DNA of 64,000 nt from JBCDLI01 sp038745535. GTDB taxonomy: Bacteria > Pseudomonadota > Alphaproteobacteria > Rhizobiales > Rhizobiaceae. Where the stretch lies: NCBI GenBank assembly GCA_038745535.1, contig JBCDLI010000004.1, forward strand, positions 12,123 to 76,122, read 5' to 3'. This document shows positions 16,132-25,488 of this stretch, piece by piece. The notes under the pieces are model-generated. The model did no database searches and was not told the DNA's origin. It saw nothing but the letters and a program-made list of their open reading frames with translations. The translations under genes were made by a program, and so were the position numbers. Numbering within the stretch: position 1 is the stretch's first letter; each line of letters starts with the position of its first letter.

Positions 16132-17310
16132 GTGCGAATTGCGATAAGCGGAGCCAGCGGCTTTATTGGTCAGCATTTGGTTACGCATTTAGCGGCGCAG
16201 GGTCACGACCTTATTCTACTTGGGCGAGATAATGCCAAGCTGATTGCGTTGTTCCCGGATTACGACGCGCGCGGCTATTATGATCTTGAACAAACGTTTC
16301 GCGGCGTTGATGTGATTTTGCATTTGGCCGCTGCGCTGCCGACTGCAGATCTGACCGAGGAAGAGTTTGCCGGGGCTAACGTGGCGCTGACACGGAATAT
16401 GGTTTTGGCTGCGCAGGATGCCGGCGTGCCGATGCTCGTCAATTTCGCGACGCTTGGCTTTAAAGACAATGCCTATTCTCGGACGAAACAGACAGCTGAG
16501 CGTATTCTTGCAGACGCTGAAGGCCTTTTGGTGACGACGCTTCGCTTGCCCGCCGTTTACAGCAGTGCGCCTGACGTGCCTTTTCGGGGCGGATTGGCTC
16601 TGTTGAATCCGGTTCCCAAGTGGTGCCGTGCGGTCGTATTCGATCTGCTCGCAAGTTTACGCCCTACAGTCTCGATCTCGAAAGTCATGAGCGCGGTCGA
16701 TGAAGCTCTGCAGGCAGACACTTCTTTTGAGAGGATCGTCTCCGATCGCCAGATCAATAACAAACCTTATCACTTTGCAAAAAGGCTCATCGATCTGATG
16801 GGTGTGTCCTGCGTGGTATTATTGGCAGGGTGGCTGATGGTTCTGATCGCGATCGCCGTTCGGACTTTCGATGGGTCGCCCGTCATCTTCCGTCAGACCC
16901 GGGTCGGCCAGCACCAAAAACCATTCACGCTTTACAAGTTTCGCACGATGCGAACGGGCACAGCGCAAGCGGGAACACATGAGATCGGAGCAGATGCGAT
17001 CACGTCAATTGGCAAGTTCTTACGCAAGACGAAGCTCGATGAATTGCCGCAAATTCTTAATGTGTTGAAGGGCGAGTTGAGTTTTATCGGCCCCCGCCCC
17101 GGTTTGCCGATGCAAACCGAGCTCAATGCCGAACGGGCTAGACGAAGTGTCTTCAGCGCGCTGCCGGGTATGACAGGTCTCGCCCAAACAGAGGGGCTCG
17201 ATATGAGCCGTCCAGCAGAGCTCGCCAAACGAGACGCAGACTATCTGGCGCTGCGCTCGATCATCCTCGACTTTAAAATTCTCCTGCGGACGGTGATCAA
17301 AAAGCGGTAG
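16132..17310 (+). CDS. Hybrid nucleotide-sugar epimerase / undecaprenyl-phosphate sugar transferase
   Basis: 392 residues in two parts. Residues 1-215 are a short-form SDR epimerase: Gly-Ala-Ser-Gly-Phe-Ile-Gly at the start and a Tyr-Ser-Arg-Thr-Lys (YxxxK) motif. From about 218 there is a transmembrane helix (Val-Val-Leu-Leu-Ala-Gly-Trp-Leu), then the bacterial sugar transferase core: Phe-Arg-Gln-Thr-Arg-Val-Gly, Leu-Tyr-Lys-Phe-Arg-Thr-Met, Lys-Thr-Lys-Leu-Asp-Glu-Leu-Pro-Gln and Phe-Ile-Gly-Pro-Arg-Pro. The second half is the initiating phosphoglycosyltransferase that loads the first sugar onto the lipid carrier for polysaccharide. Such hybrids are known as annotated proteins. The start is GTG. 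It is convergent with cysNC by 12 bp. Confidence 0.88.
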   Translation: MRIAISGASGFIGQHLVTHLAAQGHDLILLGRDNAKLIALFPDYDARGYYDLEQTFRGVDVILHLAAALPTADLTEEEFAGANVALTRNMVLAAQDAGVPMLVNFATLGFKDNAYSRTKQTAERILADAEGLLVTTLRLPAVYSSAPDVPFRGGLALLNPVPKWCRAVVFDLLASLRPTVSISKVMSAVDEALQADTSFERIVSDRQINNKPYHFAKRLIDLMGVSCVVLLAGWLMVLIAIAVRTFDGSPVIFRQTRVGQHQKPFTLYKFRTMRTGTAQAGTHEIGADAITSIGKFLRKTKLDELPQILNVLKGELSFIGPRPGLPMQTELNAERARRSVFSALPGMTGLAQTEGLDMSRPAELAKRDADYLALRSIILDFKILLRTVIKKR

Positions 17311-17322
17311 CGCCGTTTTCAA

Positions 17323-19233
17323 TCAGTCAATCGATATCAAGCCACGTTTTCCCAATTCCTCAATCACCACATCCGCAGCCTGTTCAGCTGTGAGGTCTAC
17401 CGTATTGACGTGAATGTCCGGGTTTTGGGGAGGCTCGTATGGGCTGTCGATACCGGTAAAGTTCTGTATTTCTCCAGCCCGCGCCTTTTTATAGAGGCCT
17501 TTAACGTCACGTTCTTCGGCAACTTCGAGAGGCGTGTCCACGTAGACCGTGATAAAGTCGCCTTTTTCGAACATGTCGCGCGCCATGCGTCGTTCCGCTC
17601 GGAACGGTGAGATGAACGAGACAAGTGTGATGAGGCCCGCCTCAGTCATCAGCCTCGAAACTTCCGCAACACGGCGAATGTTCTCAACACGGTCTGTATT
17701 GGTAAAGCCAAGGTCTTTGTTCAACCCGTGGCGAACATTATCACCGTCAAGCAGCATGGTGTGGACCATGGAAGCGGTCAGCTTCTTTTCAACGATGTTT
17801 GCAATCGTTGATTTGCCGGAGCCAGAAAGACCAGTGAACCACAAGACGCAGGGCTTCTGGCCCTTCATTTCTGCTCGAGCAGACTTTGAGACTTCGGTCG
17901 CTTGCCAATGAATGTTTGACGAGCGGCGAAGGGCAAAATGCAGGGTGCCCATGCCCACGGTAGCGTTTGACAGCTTATCGATGAGGATAAAGGAGCCGGT
18001 TTCACGATTGTCGGTATAGGGGTCAAACGAAATGCGCCGGTCGAGCGATACGGTGCAGACGCCGATCTCGTTAAGTTCGAGGTTCTTCGCCGCCTCCTGG
18101 GCAAGCGTGTTGACGTTCACCTTGTATTTTGGAGAGTTGACCGTCAGCTGCGCCGTTTGGGGCCCCGCCTTCATCACATAGGTTCGCCCAGGGAACATTT
18201 TCTGTTCCGCCATCCAGAGGATCGTCGCTTCGAACTGGCTTCCCGTTTCGGCAGGTTCGTCTGCCTTACAGATTAAGTCGCCACGGGAGATATCGATCTC
18301 GTCGTTCAGTGTTAGGGTAATCGATTGGCCGGACTGTGCCTCATCAAGGTCACCGGTCATCGTAACGATGCGTTCGACGGTGCTTTCTTTTGCTGAAGGC
18401 AGCACCTTTATCTTGTCGCCGGGCTTGATTGTACCGGATGCAATTTGCCCGGTGAACCCGCGGAAATCGAGATTTGGGCGGTTTACCCACTGAACTGGAA
18501 GACGAAAGGGTGCTTCATCGAGCGCGTCTTCAACTTCAACGGTTTCCAAGTGCTCCATCAGCGGCTTGCCGCTATACCACGGCGTGTTGTCGCTATGCTC
18601 AGTGACGTTGTCGCCTGCTAAAGCCGACAGTGGAATTGAGACGATATTATCGAGTGCGGGCAGTTCGGCTGCAAATGCGCGGTAGCTCTCGTCGATCTCG
18701 TTAAACGTGCTCTGACTGTAATCGACAAGGTCCATCTTGTTGACGGCAAGCACAATGTTGCGAATGCCGAGCGTCGAGCAGATGAACGAATGACGCCGCG
18801 TTTGGGTGAGAATACCCTTTCGCGCATCAATGAGGATAATCGCGAGATCGGCCGTAGAGCCGCCCGTTGCCATGTTGCGCGTATATTGTTCGTGACCGGG
18901 TGTATCGGCGACAATAAACTTGCGACGGTCTGTGGAGAAGAACCGATAGGCCACGTCAATCGTTATGCCCTGCTCGCGTTCCGAAGCTAAGCCATCCACG
19001 AGCAGTGCGAAGTCAATCGCTTCACCCTGGGTGCCGAGTTTTTTCGAGTCCGCCTCAAGCGCTGCCAGCTGATCTTCGAAGATCATTTTAGCTTCGTAGA
19101 GCATCCGTCCGATGAGCGTGGACTTGCCATCGTCTACCGAACCGCAGGTGATGAAGCGCAGCAGCGACTTCTCTTCGTGCTGCTTAAGGTATGCTAAAAT
19201 ATCTTGGGAGATGAGATCGGAGGTATGTGCCAT
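17323..19233 (-). CDS. cysN: Bifunctional sulfate adenylyltransferase subunit 1 / APS kinase
   Basis: 636 residues, a CysN-CysC fusion (NodQ type). The N-terminal GTPase has Gly-Ser-Val-Asp-Asp-Gly-Lys-Ser-Thr, Asp-Thr-Pro-Gly-His-Glu-Gln-Tyr and Asn-Lys-Met-Asp. From about residue 460 a second P-loop, Gly-Leu-Ser-Gly-Ser-Gly-Lys-Ser-Thr near 468, begins the APS kinase with Asp-Gly-Asp-Asn-Val-Arg. With CysD it makes APS from sulfate and ATP, driven by GTP, then phosphorylates it to PAPS. The start overlaps the cysD stop (ATGA). The fused kinase means PAPS can be supplied for both cysteine synthesis and sulfotransferases. Confidence 0.96.
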   Translation of the reverse strand: MAHTSDLISQDILAYLKQHEEKSLLRFITCGSVDDGKSTLIGRMLYEAKMIFEDQLAALEADSKKLGTQGEAIDFALLVDGLASEREQGITIDVAYRFFSTDRRKFIVADTPGHEQYTRNMATGGSTADLAIILIDARKGILTQTRRHSFICSTLGIRNIVLAVNKMDLVDYSQSTFNEIDESYRAFAAELPALDNIVSIPLSALAGDNVTEHSDNTPWYSGKPLMEHLETVEVEDALDEAPFRLPVQWVNRPNLDFRGFTGQIASGTIKPGDKIKVLPSAKESTVERIVTMTGDLDEAQSGQSITLTLNDEIDISRGDLICKADEPAETGSQFEATILWMAEQKMFPGRTYVMKAGPQTAQLTVNSPKYKVNVNTLAQEAAKNLELNEIGVCTVSLDRRISFDPYTDNRETGSFILIDKLSNATVGMGTLHFALRRSSNIHWQATEVSKSARAEMKGQKPCVLWFTGLSGSGKSTIANIVEKKLTASMVHTMLLDGDNVRHGLNKDLGFTNTDRVENIRRVAEVSRLMTEAGLITLVSFISPFRAERRMARDMFEKGDFITVYVDTPLEVAEERDVKGLYKKARAGEIQNFTGIDSPYEPPQNPDIHVNTVDLTAEQAADVVIEELGKRGLISID

Positions 19234-20135
19234 CAGAAGTATCCCTCCTGCTTTTTCTTCTCCATTGAGGCTGACTGATCGTGGTCGATCGCACGCCCCT
19301 GTCTTTCCGATGTCGTGGTCAACAGCATTTCCTGAATGATGTCGGGTAGTGTCGCCGCAGTGCTTTCAACAGCACCGGTGAGCGGATAACAGCCAAGCGT
19401 ACGGAAGCGAACTGTCCGCATCTGTTTGGTCTTCATGTACTCCTCGGGGATTCGATCATCGTCAACCATGATGTACATGTTATTGTACTCAACCACCGGA
19501 CGCTCAGCGGCATAGTAAAGTGGTACGATATCAATTTTCTCGAGATAGATGTACTGCCATATGTCGAGTTCGGTCCAATTGGACAGCGGGAACACGCGGA
19601 TAGACTGCCCCGGTGCCTTACGGGTGTTGTATATTTTCCAAAGCTCTGGGCGCTGATTTTTGGGGTCCCAACGGTGGTCGGCTGTGCGGAACGAGAAGAT
19701 ACGTTCCTTAGCGCGCGATTTCTCTTCGTCACGCCTCGCGCCACCAAACGCAACGTCAAATTTGTGGAGATCAAGCGCCTGCTTCAGCGCCTGTGTCTTC
19801 ATGACGTCGGTGTGCACCGCGCTTCCCGATGCGAACGGATTGATGCCCTGTTCCACACCTTCCTGATTGGTGTGAACATAAAGCTTCATGCCTGTCTCTT
19901 CGGCGACTTTGGCACGAAACTTATACATTTCCTGAAACTTCCACGTCGTATCGACATGCAGCAGCGGGAACGGCGGGCGTGACGGATAAAATGCTTTTAA
20001 TGCCAGATGCAGCATCACCGCAGAGTCTTTGCCGATCGAATAAAGCATCACTGGGTTTTCAGCTTCAGCGGCGACTTCCCGCATAATTTGGATGCTTTCG
20101 GCCTCTAGCCGCTGCAGGTGTGTCAGGTTTGCCAT
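19233..20135 (-). CDS. cysD: Sulfate adenylyltransferase subunit 2
   Basis: 300 residues from ATG 20135. The PP-loop Tyr-Ser-Ile-Gly-Lys-Asp-Ser-Ala-Val-Met marks the ATP pyrophosphatase fold. Other family landmarks are Phe-Gly-Gly-Ala-Arg-Arg-Asp-Glu-Glu-Lys and Phe-Pro-Leu-Ser-Asn-Trp-Thr-Glu-Leu-Asp. It catalyses adenylyl transfer to sulfate as partner of CysN. An upstream in-frame ATG at 20168 would overlap cysQ and add non-family residues, so I reject it. It sits between cysQ (14-nt gap) and cysNC (overlap), a single leftward operon. Confidence 0.97.
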   Translation of the reverse strand: MANLTHLQRLEAESIQIMREVAAEAENPVMLYSIGKDSAVMLHLALKAFYPSRPPFPLLHVDTTWKFQEMYKFRAKVAEETGMKLYVHTNQEGVEQGINPFASGSAVHTDVMKTQALKQALDLHKFDVAFGGARRDEEKSRAKERIFSFRTADHRWDPKNQRPELWKIYNTRKAPGQSIRVFPLSNWTELDIWQYIYLEKIDIVPLYYAAERPVVEYNNMYIMVDDDRIPEEYMKTKQMRTVRFRTLGCYPLTGAVESTAATLPDIIQEMLLTTTSERQGRAIDHDQSASMEKKKQEGYF

Positions 20136-20149
20136 CGTGTTCTTTTCTT

Positions 20150-20917
20150 TTATTCGCCCAAGCCGCACTTAGTGCGTGCGTCTGGTGTGCATGCAATGAA
20201 ATTTGGGTTTCGAAATTCCGGCTTCGCATAGAGAAGAGGCGAACCATCTTCAAGGACAACCGAGCCCCCCGCTGCCAAAAGTACAGCATGGCCGGCTGCG
20301 GTGTCCCATTCCATAGTTGGGCCGAAGCGAGGATAGACGTCAGCCTCGCCGGCGGCCAACAGACAGAATTTTAGCGATGAGCCCGCAGGCACCTTTGCTG
20401 AAATGTCGTTTGTGTTCAAAAATGACTGAGTTGGTTCATTGTTATGCGAACGGCTGGCGACCGCGCGCATTGATCCGGTGCAATTTGTCACCCGGATTGT
20501 TTTTTTATCGCCCGCACAGACCTCAAACGCACCTTCATCGCCTATGAACATGCGATCGACAGCAGGAGCATGCACAATCCCGAACACCGGTTTGCGGTCC
20601 TCAATAAGCGCAATATTGATTGTAAACTCACCGGTTTTATTGACGAACTCTTTGGTGCCATCAATCGGATCGACCAAGAAGAACGGTTCGTCCCCGACGT
20701 CGAGCGAGTGGGTGGATGCCTGCTCTTCTGTTACGATCGCCACGCCCGGATAGAGATCGGTCAAGGCTGTCACCAACACTTTGTTGATTGCTAGGTCAGC
20801 TTCGGTGACAGGCGATTTGTCAGCTTTCTCTTCCACCGAAAACTCACGTGCATAAATCGCCATTGCGAGTTCGCCTGCGTCCGCAACAACCTTTGCCAAC
20901 TGCTCGCTGTTCTGCAT
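20150..20917 (-). CDS. cysQ: 3'(2'),5'-bisphosphate nucleotidase CysQ
   Basis: 255 residues of the inositol monophosphatase fold. The metal-binding motifs are Thr-Glu-Glu, Asp-Pro-Ile-Asp-Gly-Thr-Lys-Glu-Phe and the C-terminal Glu-Trp-Asp-Thr-Ala-Ala-Gly-His. It hydrolyses 3'-phosphoadenosine 5'-phosphate left when PAPS is consumed. It is the first gene of the cysQ-cysD-cysNC operon, so the pathway and its by-product removal are co-expressed. It is divergent from the CapD-like gene across 151 bp, which presumably holds both promoters. Confidence 0.94.
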   Translation of the reverse strand: MQNSEQLAKVVADAGELAMAIYAREFSVEEKADKSPVTEADLAINKVLVTALTDLYPGVAIVTEEQASTHSLDVGDEPFFLVDPIDGTKEFVNKTGEFTINIALIEDRKPVFGIVHAPAVDRMFIGDEGAFEVCAGDKKTIRVTNCTGSMRAVASRSHNNEPTQSFLNTNDISAKVPAGSSLKFCLLAAGEADVYPRFGPTMEWDTAAGHAVLLAAGGSVVLEDGSPLLYAKPEFRNPNFIACTPDARTKCGLGE

Positions 20918-21068
20918 TTTCCCGGTCCCGGATAGTGCAGTCGTACTAAATCACCGCCATGGCCGGTCAATTGCACCATAGGACCAAGGGTTCGTCTGAA
21001 CTTTATACCATCGAGTATGATTAGATTGCGGGTCCAGTAATCGAGTTTAGTGACCAACTTTACAAAAG

Positions 21069-23090
21069 GTGTTCCGTAACGTCTTGCGGGACGGTTCAGT
21101 CTTGGGCATGCTCATGATGTGGAGATTGGGTGTGCGACAACAAGCTTTTCAGGCTGCGGTAGATAAGTGTGTGTGGTTAATTCGCGCTGTCGTAAACGCG
21201 TTGTCGCGTCGGCAGCGGCGAGCTGTCCAGCTCGCGTTTGACATTTTCATTTTGAGTTTCTGCGTTTGGCTAGCTTTCCAGCTTCGGCTGGGCTTTGGGC
21301 ACAACTTCACCGACGCGCAAATAATTTCTATAGCGATAGCGCCTATTATCGGCATTCCGATTTTTATTCGCTTTGGTCTCTATCGGGCGGTACTTCGCTA
21401 CATTCCAAACATGGCGCTGTGGACCATAATTCAGGCAATCGGGTTGACGACGACTGTGTGGGCTGCCGCTATTTTTCTCGTTGGTTTTTATGGCGGTGAG
21501 GGCGTCCCGCGCTCAATTCCAATTATCTTTGCGCTCCTGGCTTTTGCGATCACCTTGGTGTCGCGCTTTGCTGCGCAGCAGATAATCTATTGGGAGCGAG
21601 CACGGGATCGTAAGCGATACGCAATTTACGGTGCTGGCGCTGCGGGGCTACAATACGCACAGGCTCTCACGTCGGCCGGTGAGGTTGAGGTCTGCGCTCT
21701 TTTCGATGACGACCGCGATCGCCAGAAGATGGAGTTTCACGGTGTCAAGTGTTACCCGCCAAACCAGATCGCGGATTGGATTAAGCGCCTCGGCATTGAG
21801 AGTATCGTAATTTGCCTTCCGTCAATTTCCGGTCAACGTCGTCTGGAGATCGCAGCTTCACTGGCTAAGTACGATGTCAAGGTTCAGACGCTACCGAGCC
21901 TTGGCGAGCTGGTTGATGGCAAATACCGTGTTGAGCCCTTCGACAACATTGACCTTAACGAGCTGCTAGGGCGGTCCCCTGTTCCACCGGACTTAGAACT
22001 TGTCCGCCAGTCTATCGCAAACAAAACCATCCTTGTGACTGGAGCTGGCGGTTCCATTGGTTCTCAGTTGGTCCGCACACTTGCGACTTACGGGGCTGCC
22101 TCAATCATAATGGTCGACCACTCCGAGTTTGCGCTCTTTGAGGTGGATCGCAAGATGAGGGCCGAAACCGACCAGTGCATCCTTGTTCCGGTGCTCGCAT
22201 CTGTGCTCGATGAAAAAGCGATGCGTGAAGTTTTTGAAACGTATCACCCAAATGTCGTGTTTCACGCCGCTGCCTATAAACACGTTGCCTTGGCGGAAAG
22301 AAATTCGCGTGCGGTTTTCGAAAACAACGTTTTGGGAACGAAAACTCTGCTTGAAATGAGCGAGCGGTTCCCGCTGGATACCTTCGTCTTCATCTCAACC
22401 GATAAGGCGGTAAACCCCACATCGGTGATGGGTGCCACCAAACGGCTTGGCGAATTGCTCGTTCGCCACCACGCTGAGATCTCCTCGAAAGGGCGAACAT
22501 ATCTTTCTGTGCGTTTCGGAAATGTGATCGGCTCTCAAGGTTCTGTCATCCCGATATTCAAGGAGCAGATACGACGCGGTGGGCCGGTGACTGTCCGCGG
22601 GCGCGGCACTAATCGCTACTTTATGGCTATTTCTGAGGCGTGTGAGTTGATTATCCAATCGTCTGGTATGGCTGAGGGTGGCGAGACGTTTTTGTTGAAA
22701 ATGGGCGAACCCGTTTCAATTGAGGCGCTGGCGCGCAGCATGATCAAGCTATCGGGACTTACCGTCAAAAGTGCAGATCGACCCGACGGCGATATCGAGA
22801 TTAAGCTTGAAGACATCCAGCCGGGCGAGAAAACGACCGAAGACCTGTTTTACGATGTCTCAACGTCTGTACCGACAAAGCACCCAAAAATCGTGCGCGC
22901 GAAGAAACGAACCCAAGCGCATCTTCGCGTGGAAGAAGGGGTCGAGCGTATCGTTAACATCTTGGCCAACGAACTGGACCGAGATGTGCGGCAGACAATT
23001 TTTGCCGTGTTGGATGATTGCCAAAATGATATGGCAACGCCCTATTCGGCCAGCGTTGTGAACCTAGACGACAAGCGCAAGTCCGGTTGA
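21069..23090 (+). CDS. Membrane nucleotide-sugar dehydratase/epimerase, CapD/FlaA1/WbpM family
   Basis: 673 residues. Four or five hydrophobic helices occupy residues 35-165. A first Rossmann-like region (Ile-Tyr-Gly-Ala-Gly-Ala-Ala-Gly) lies at about 190 and the catalytic SDR begins at about 322 with Thr-Gly-Ala-Gly-Gly-Ser-Ile-Gly. The active site Ser-Thr-Asp-Lys-Ala-Val and Met-Gly-Ala-Thr-Lys-Arg has Met where most SDRs have Tyr, which is normal for this family. These enzymes make UDP-linked 4-keto-6-deoxy sugars for O-antigen or capsule. The frame opens with GTG 21069; ATG 21108 is an alternative start. It is divergent from the sulfate-activation operon. Confidence 0.92.
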   Translation: MFRNVLRDGSVLGMLMMWRLGVRQQAFQAAVDKCVWLIRAVVNALSRRQRRAVQLAFDIFILSFCVWLAFQLRLGFGHNFTDAQIISIAIAPIIGIPIFIRFGLYRAVLRYIPNMALWTIIQAIGLTTTVWAAAIFLVGFYGGEGVPRSIPIIFALLAFAITLVSRFAAQQIIYWERARDRKRYAIYGAGAAGLQYAQALTSAGEVEVCALFDDDRDRQKMEFHGVKCYPPNQIADWIKRLGIESIVICLPSISGQRRLEIAASLAKYDVKVQTLPSLGELVDGKYRVEPFDNIDLNELLGRSPVPPDLELVRQSIANKTILVTGAGGSIGSQLVRTLATYGAASIIMVDHSEFALFEVDRKMRAETDQCILVPVLASVLDEKAMREVFETYHPNVVFHAAAYKHVALAERNSRAVFENNVLGTKTLLEMSERFPLDTFVFISTDKAVNPTSVMGATKRLGELLVRHHAEISSKGRTYLSVRFGNVIGSQGSVIPIFKEQIRRGGPVTVRGRGTNRYFMAISEACELIIQSSGMAEGGETFLLKMGEPVSIEALARSMIKLSGLTVKSADRPDGDIEIKLEDIQPGEKTTEDLFYDVSTSVPTKHPKIVRAKKRTQAHLRVEEGVERIVNILANELDRDVRQTIFAVLDDCQNDMATPYSASVVNLDDKRKSG

Positions 23091-23254
23091 GCACACAAGT
23101 CCGTCTGCCGGACGTGGTTGGGCGCAAAGAATTTTGTTTTTCGGGTAAAATCTCTAGGCCTCACAGCCCGCCGTTTTGAAACAGGCATCGCTACTCCCTG
23201 TCGGCCAACCTGTCTTGAGTGTTTCCGGCTTTAGTGGCATTTGCGAAGTGAGTG

Positions 23255-23331
<77 letters not shown>

Positions 23332-23354
23332 TCTCAACCGGTATCTGAATGGAC

Positions 23355-24509
23355 CTAGTGCCGTGTGAAGCGGAGGTTTTCCCGCGACAGCTGATCCACC
23401 TTCGTGACGCCCATCAGTTTCATGTCGCGCTCAATCTCCGTGCGCAGGTTGCCAAGCGCTTTTTCAACACCGGCCTGACCAGCAGCGGCCAAAGCATAAA
23501 GATAAAGTCTGCCACCTGCGCAGGCCTTGGCGCCAAGAGACAGCGCTTTGAGAACATGCGTGCCGCGCTGGATGCCGCCTTCGCAAATGACGTCGACCTT
23601 ATCACCGACCGCATCTACGATCTCAGCGAGTTGGTCGAACGGACTGCGGGCACCGTCGAGTTGTCTGCCGCCATGGTTTGAAACCATGATGCCGGTGCAA
23701 CCGATATCAACGGCACGTTTTGCGTCTTCAACGCTCATAATCCCTTTTAGCGCGAACTGCCCGTTCCATTGTGCGCACAGTTTTTCGGCGTCGTTCCAGT
23801 TCATCGACTGGTCGAGCATGGTGGAGAAATAGTCGCCCACCGATACTGCAAGGTTTGTGCCCTGCTGCACGTGACCGGAAAGGTGCGGCATGTCGAATTT
23901 CTCCTTTGTGAAGAAGTTCCATGCCCACGCTGGATGGGTTGCGAAACTAAGCGCCGACGACGGCGTCAGTTTGGGCGGCGACGTGAAGCCTGTGCGTAGA
24001 TCGCGTTCGCGGTTTCCGCCAGTAATTGTGTCTACCGTCAGCGCCATGACGTTGAAATTCGCAGCACGTGCGCGTTCCAAGAGCGCATCGTTCAGACCGC
24101 GATCCTTGTGGAAGTAGAACTGAAACATTTTCGGGCCCGGCGCGAGCTTCTCGATTTCTTCGACAGCGACCGTCGCCAGTGAAGATACGCCAAACATGGT
24201 GCCGAACTTGGTTGCTGCTTGGGCAACTGCGCGCTCGCCCTCGTGATGGAAAAGACGCTGCAGTGCCGTCGGAGAACAATAAACGGGCATGGCCAATTTT
24301 TGGCCCATAACCTCAACGCTCATGTCCACGTCTTCTACACCAGCGAGCACATTCGGCACGAGATCGCAGGCCTCGTATGAGTCTGTATTCCGCCGATAGG
24401 TAACTTCATCGTCCGCTGCGCCGTCGATATAATGGAAAATAGGTGAGGGGAGACGGCTCTTCGCCAGCTTGCGAAAATCACCGAAATTGTGACACTTGTT
24501 CAGACCCAT
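23355..24509 (-). CDS. lldD: FMN-dependent alpha-hydroxy acid dehydrogenase (L-lactate dehydrogenase-like)
   Basis: 384 residues from ATG 24509; a TTG two codons earlier is also possible after GGGAG. Family landmarks are Tyr-Ile-Asp-Gly-Ala-Ala-Asp-Asp-Glu at the N-terminus, Pro-Val-Tyr-Cys-Ser-Pro-Thr-Ala, Gln-Phe-Tyr, Leu-Thr-Val-Asp-Thr, the FMN-binding Leu-Lys-Gly-Ile, and the catalytic His in Ser-Asn-His-Gly-Gly-Arg-Gln-Leu-Asp. It oxidises a 2-hydroxy acid, most likely L-lactate, to the keto acid. The exact substrate (lactate, glycolate or mandelate) is not fixed by these motifs. It ends 23 bp from the tRNA-Arg. Confidence 0.85.
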   Translation of the reverse strand: MGLNKCHNFGDFRKLAKSRLPSPIFHYIDGAADDEVTYRRNTDSYEACDLVPNVLAGVEDVDMSVEVMGQKLAMPVYCSPTALQRLFHHEGERAVAQAATKFGTMFGVSSLATVAVEEIEKLAPGPKMFQFYFHKDRGLNDALLERARAANFNVMALTVDTITGGNRERDLRTGFTSPPKLTPSSALSFATHPAWAWNFFTKEKFDMPHLSGHVQQGTNLAVSVGDYFSTMLDQSMNWNDAEKLCAQWNGQFALKGIMSVEDAKRAVDIGCTGIMVSNHGGRQLDGARSPFDQLAEIVDAVGDKVDVICEGGIQRGTHVLKALSLGAKACAGGRLYLYALAAAGQAGVEKALGNLRTEIERDMKLMGVTKVDQLSRENLRFTRH

Positions 24510-24617
24510 TTTCAAATTCTCCCACCTGCGAGTACGCCTTGCCGTTATAAATCGACCGGCATCGTTGCTTTAGACGTTAGTTGGCGAACGACAAGGAAAA
24601 ACCTTTGTAAGTAGTGG

Positions 24618-25397
24618 TCAACCTGTCGCGCCCAGTCGTAAAAGATTCAGTCCGGCAATGACGAGAATTGCTAGCGTGACCTTGCGAAATTGATCTTGAT
24701 TGAGGCGATCTTGGACCTTGAAACCGAGCCACATGCCGATGAGTGCAGGCCCAAGCAGCATCAGGGAAAGCGGTGCGGTGAATGCGTTTAGAATACCAGA
24801 ATTCAGATGGGCGACGAGAAGCGTTACAGATCCCATTCCATAAATGACGCCTTGAACCACAACCTGCTGTGCTTTCGGCGTGTTGATGGCGAGCAGATAA
24901 AGTACGGTCGTAGGACCCCAAGTGCCCGCAAGGCCACCCAGCAAGCCTGAGATCGTGCCAATCAGCCACTCGCTCCACGCCTGGTGCTTTGATGGAATGT
25001 GCAATTTAACGCCCGCAAGTTGGATGAGAGCCAAAATGACCACCGGCACGCCGAGCACGAAGTAGAATACCCTCTTTGGGATCACCGGGACCAATTGAGC
25101 GGCCGCGAAGATCGCGATGCAAACGATGAGAATGTATCGCCAGTAGGTTTGAAGCGCGCGCTTCGCGGGCTCTACGCCCGTGCGAAAGGTCTGCAACAGA
25201 TTGCTGAAGACGATCGGGACGATGACCCCAGCAAGTGCGAATTTGGGGTCCATGATCGAACCGATGAGCGAAACCATGATGAGCGGCATGGCGAAGCCCA
25301 CCGCGCCCTTCACGATTCCGGCAAATACGGTGGCGGCCACTGAAAGCGCCAAGATTGCAGCGCTTAGTTCGGTGAGAACCCCGAATTCCAATTCCAT
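24618..25397 (-). CDS. Sulfite exporter TauE/SafE family permease
   Basis: About 259 residues from ATG 25397 (the frame continues to a GTG at 25433). Roughly eight hydrophobic helices are visible, with the family's repeated patterns Gly-Ala-Val-Gly-Phe-Ala-Met-Pro-Leu and, after the midpoint, Ser-Gly-Leu-Leu-Gly-Gly-Leu-Ala-Gly-Thr-Trp-Gly-Pro. Members export sulfite, sulfoacetate or other organic anions, and the substrate here is unknown. It lies 91 bp downstream of a small exported protein at the end of the heme operon and may be read from it or have its own promoter. Confidence 0.85.
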   Translation of the reverse strand: MELEFGVLTELSAAILALSVAATVFAGIVKGAVGFAMPLIMVSLIGSIMDPKFALAGVIVPIVFSNLLQTFRTGVEPAKRALQTYWRYILIVCIAIFAAAQLVPVIPKRVFYFVLGVPVVILALIQLAGVKLHIPSKHQAWSEWLIGTISGLLGGLAGTWGPTTVLYLLAINTPKAQQVVVQGVIYGMGSVTLLVAHLNSGILNAFTAPLSLMLLGPALIGMWLGFKVQDRLNQDQFRKVTLAILVIAGLNLLRLGATG

Positions 25398-25488
25398 CGA
25401 CACGACACCGTCTGATCCCCGGCCTTCGCGCACCGGAGGGTCCTGATACGGCCATGCGTTACCCTGGTAAACGTGGGCTGCGCAGAAA

